Of a DNA stretch of 64,000 bases, positions 62,916 to 64,000 are shown one piece after another (position 1 is the first letter of the stretch; the number at the start of each line of letters is the position of its first letter). The notes beneath the pieces were generated by a model. The model made no database searches. It had not been told where the DNA came from and saw only the letters and a program-made list of their open reading frames with translations. Source of the DNA: Nesterenkonia halotolerans. GTDB lineage: Bacteria; Actinomycetota; Actinomycetes; Actinomycetales; Micrococcaceae. The stretch covers positions 1 to 64,000 of the forward strand of contig NZ_JADBEE010000002.1 in NCBI RefSeq assembly GCF_014874065.1. Reading direction: 5' to 3'. Position numbers and translations under genes: made by a program.

Positions 62916-64000
62916 TCAGTGAGATGGCTTGGTGCTGCTGGGGGAAGCTTCGGCCAGGCGGCTGCTGCCGTAGATGAAGTTTGAATCGTGCATTCCGGTG
63001 TAGTAGATGCCTTCATTGGCCAGGTCCTCCCTGCGAATCGTCCGGCCCGTCTCTGCGGACTGGTAGAGCGCGGAGATGAACTCGAGGGTCCGTCGACCGT
63101 CGTGACCGGAGGCTCGGGGGCGAACCCCGGCGGTCATGGCGTCCAGGAGCTCGCTGAGTTGTTGCTTGTGGGACGACGGCACGTCCTCCGCGGGAAGCCA
63201 GGACTCCATGACCCGCCTCCGCTCGTCATCGCCCTGGGCACGATGCTCCGCGGGGGTCCAGGTCCAGGAGGAGTTGTCGTAGCCGTAGAGGTGCTCCAGC
63301 TCCACGGTGGCGTCTTGGAAGTCGAACCGCAGGTAGCTCGTCTCCCGGGGCGAGAGGACGCTGTTCACCACCGAAGCCAGAGCTCCGTTCTCGAACCGCA
63401 CGATCGCGAAGGAGACGTCCTCGGTCTCCACATCCCGATCCAGAGCCTCAGCCTTCGCTGTGACCTCGGACCAGTCCCCCAGAATCTCCAGGAGCAGGTC
63501 CATCTGGTGAATGCCGTGGCCCATGGCGGGGCCGCCTCCTTCGGTGTCCCACCGTCCGCGCCACGGCACCTCGTAGTAGGAGTGGGGTCGGAACCAGAGC
63601 GTGTTGCACATGGCGACCAGCGGTCGGCCCAGGTCTCCGTCCTGCACCTGCTGCTTCAAGGTGGCGGCTCCGGAACCGAACCGATGCTGGACCACGAAGG
63701 AGGCGTACGGTCCACCGCTGGTCTCCTCCGCCTGGATCTCGTCGTACTCGGCCAGCGAGAGCACCGGGGGCTTTTCGCACCAGACCCAGGCGCCAGACCG
63801 GAGCCCCTTGATCACGGCGTCACGGTGGGCTGAAGGCGGGGTGCACACGATCAGCAGATCCGGTGTGGCGGAAGAGAGCAGCTCGTCCACCGAGTCATAG
63901 CGACCAGGGATGCCCCATTCTTCTGCGACCTGGCGGACACGGTGTGGATCGAGGTCGGTGATGCCCACCACCTCCACCCGTGATTCCAAGGACTTCAGCG
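62916..64000 (-). CDS. Gfo/Idh/MocA oxidoreductase (5' end cut by window)
   Basis: The coding frame runs off the right edge, so the N-terminal NAD(P)-binding GxGxxG is missing. What remains starts near the end of the first strand-helix unit (VEVVGITDLDPHRV) and includes LLIVCTPPSAHRDAVIKGLRSGAWVWCEKPP with the EKP motif, GGGPAMGHGIHQMDLLLEILG with the catalytic-type His, and a C-terminal beta-sheet domain. Such enzymes oxidise or epimerise sugars, inositols and glycosides. It heads the visible four-gene cluster. Confidence 0.92.
   Translation of the reverse strand, partial: LKSLESRVEVVGITDLDPHRVRQVAEEWGIPGRYDSVDELLSSATPDLLIVCTPPSAHRDAVIKGLRSGAWVWCEKPPVLSLAEYDEIQAEETSGGPYASFVVQHRFGSGAATLKQQVQDGDLGRPLVAMCNTLWFRPHSYYEVPWRGRWDTEGGGPAMGHGIHQMDLLLEILGDWSEVTAKAEALDRDVETEDVSFAIVRFENGALASVVNSVLSPRETSYLRFDFQDATVELEHLYGYDNSSWTWTPAEHRAQGDDERRRVMESWLPAEDVPSSHKQQLSELLDAMTAGVRPRASGHDGRRTLEFISALYQSAETGRTIRREDLANEGIYYTGMHDSNFIYGSSRLAEASPSSTKPSH

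Overview
The window reads as chromosomal DNA of a high-GC Gram-positive actinobacterium. The pointers are dense GC-rich coding, frequent GTG and TTG starts, actinobacterial families (DUF3263 plus LytR_C, DUF3027, DUF6457, WXG100, bacterial XPB with its partner, class V mycobacterial-type SerC), a GroEL ending in Gly/Met repeats, and CIRCE operators. The set fits Micrococcales/Micrococcaceae; a Nesterenkonia-like organism is a guess, because no rRNA is present. I see no insertion sequence, prophage, CRISPR array or origin.

Left part (1-17.5 kb): tRNA-Pro, a small membrane protein and a TetR regulator. Malate synthase (aceB) follows, divergent from an IclR regulator. The trehalose pair otsA-otsB is transcribed with a DUF4032 kinase-like gene. 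Then come a membrane-anchored DsbA-like thioredoxin, tRNA-Thr, an MFS efflux pump, an azlCD branched-chain amino acid exporter, tRNA-Val, a ThrE-type Thr/Ser exporter, ung, the DUF3263/LytR_C pair and a short-chain dehydrogenase.

Aromatic catabolism island (17.5-26.4 kb): benzaldehyde dehydrogenase and 4-hydroxybenzoate hydroxylase (pobA) on the minus strand, two divergent paralogous IclR regulators, and pcaHGBDC on the plus strand. Together these take benzaldehyde- and 4-hydroxybenzoate-type substrates through protocatechuate to beta-ketoadipate; benzoate hydroxylation itself and the last steps (pcaIJ, pcaF) are not in the window. The pobA and pcaH promoters share a nearly identical 23-bp block, and the two IclR genes are separated by a perfect 18-bp inverted repeat.

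Middle (26.4-41 kb): a FemAB-type peptidoglycan transferase, stand-alone groEL behind two tandem CIRCE operators, an orphan WXG100 protein, a two-component system, the XPB helicase with its partner, a cold-shock protein, DUF3027, serC, a DtxR/IdeR-type metalloregulator with all metal ligands in place, and a secreted NlpC/P60 hydrolase behind a 450-base untranslated region.

Right part (41-64 kb): HNH nuclease, a molybdenum cofactor/formate dehydrogenase-like operon (mobA, DUF6457, moeA, fdhD, YdeP-type oxidoreductase), cspA, TrkH-TrkA potassium uptake, an old yellow enzyme, a nucleotidyltransferase-like ORF that ends inside an antisense tRNA-Arg, TetR plus a GDSL esterase, pcrA, sucCD, a PPOX-fold protein, and a minus-strand cluster (oxidoreductase, DUF6807/PmoA-like, cupin, ABC sugar-type binding lipoprotein) cut by the window edge. 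This last cluster looks like an uncharacterised carbohydrate-related catabolic locus.
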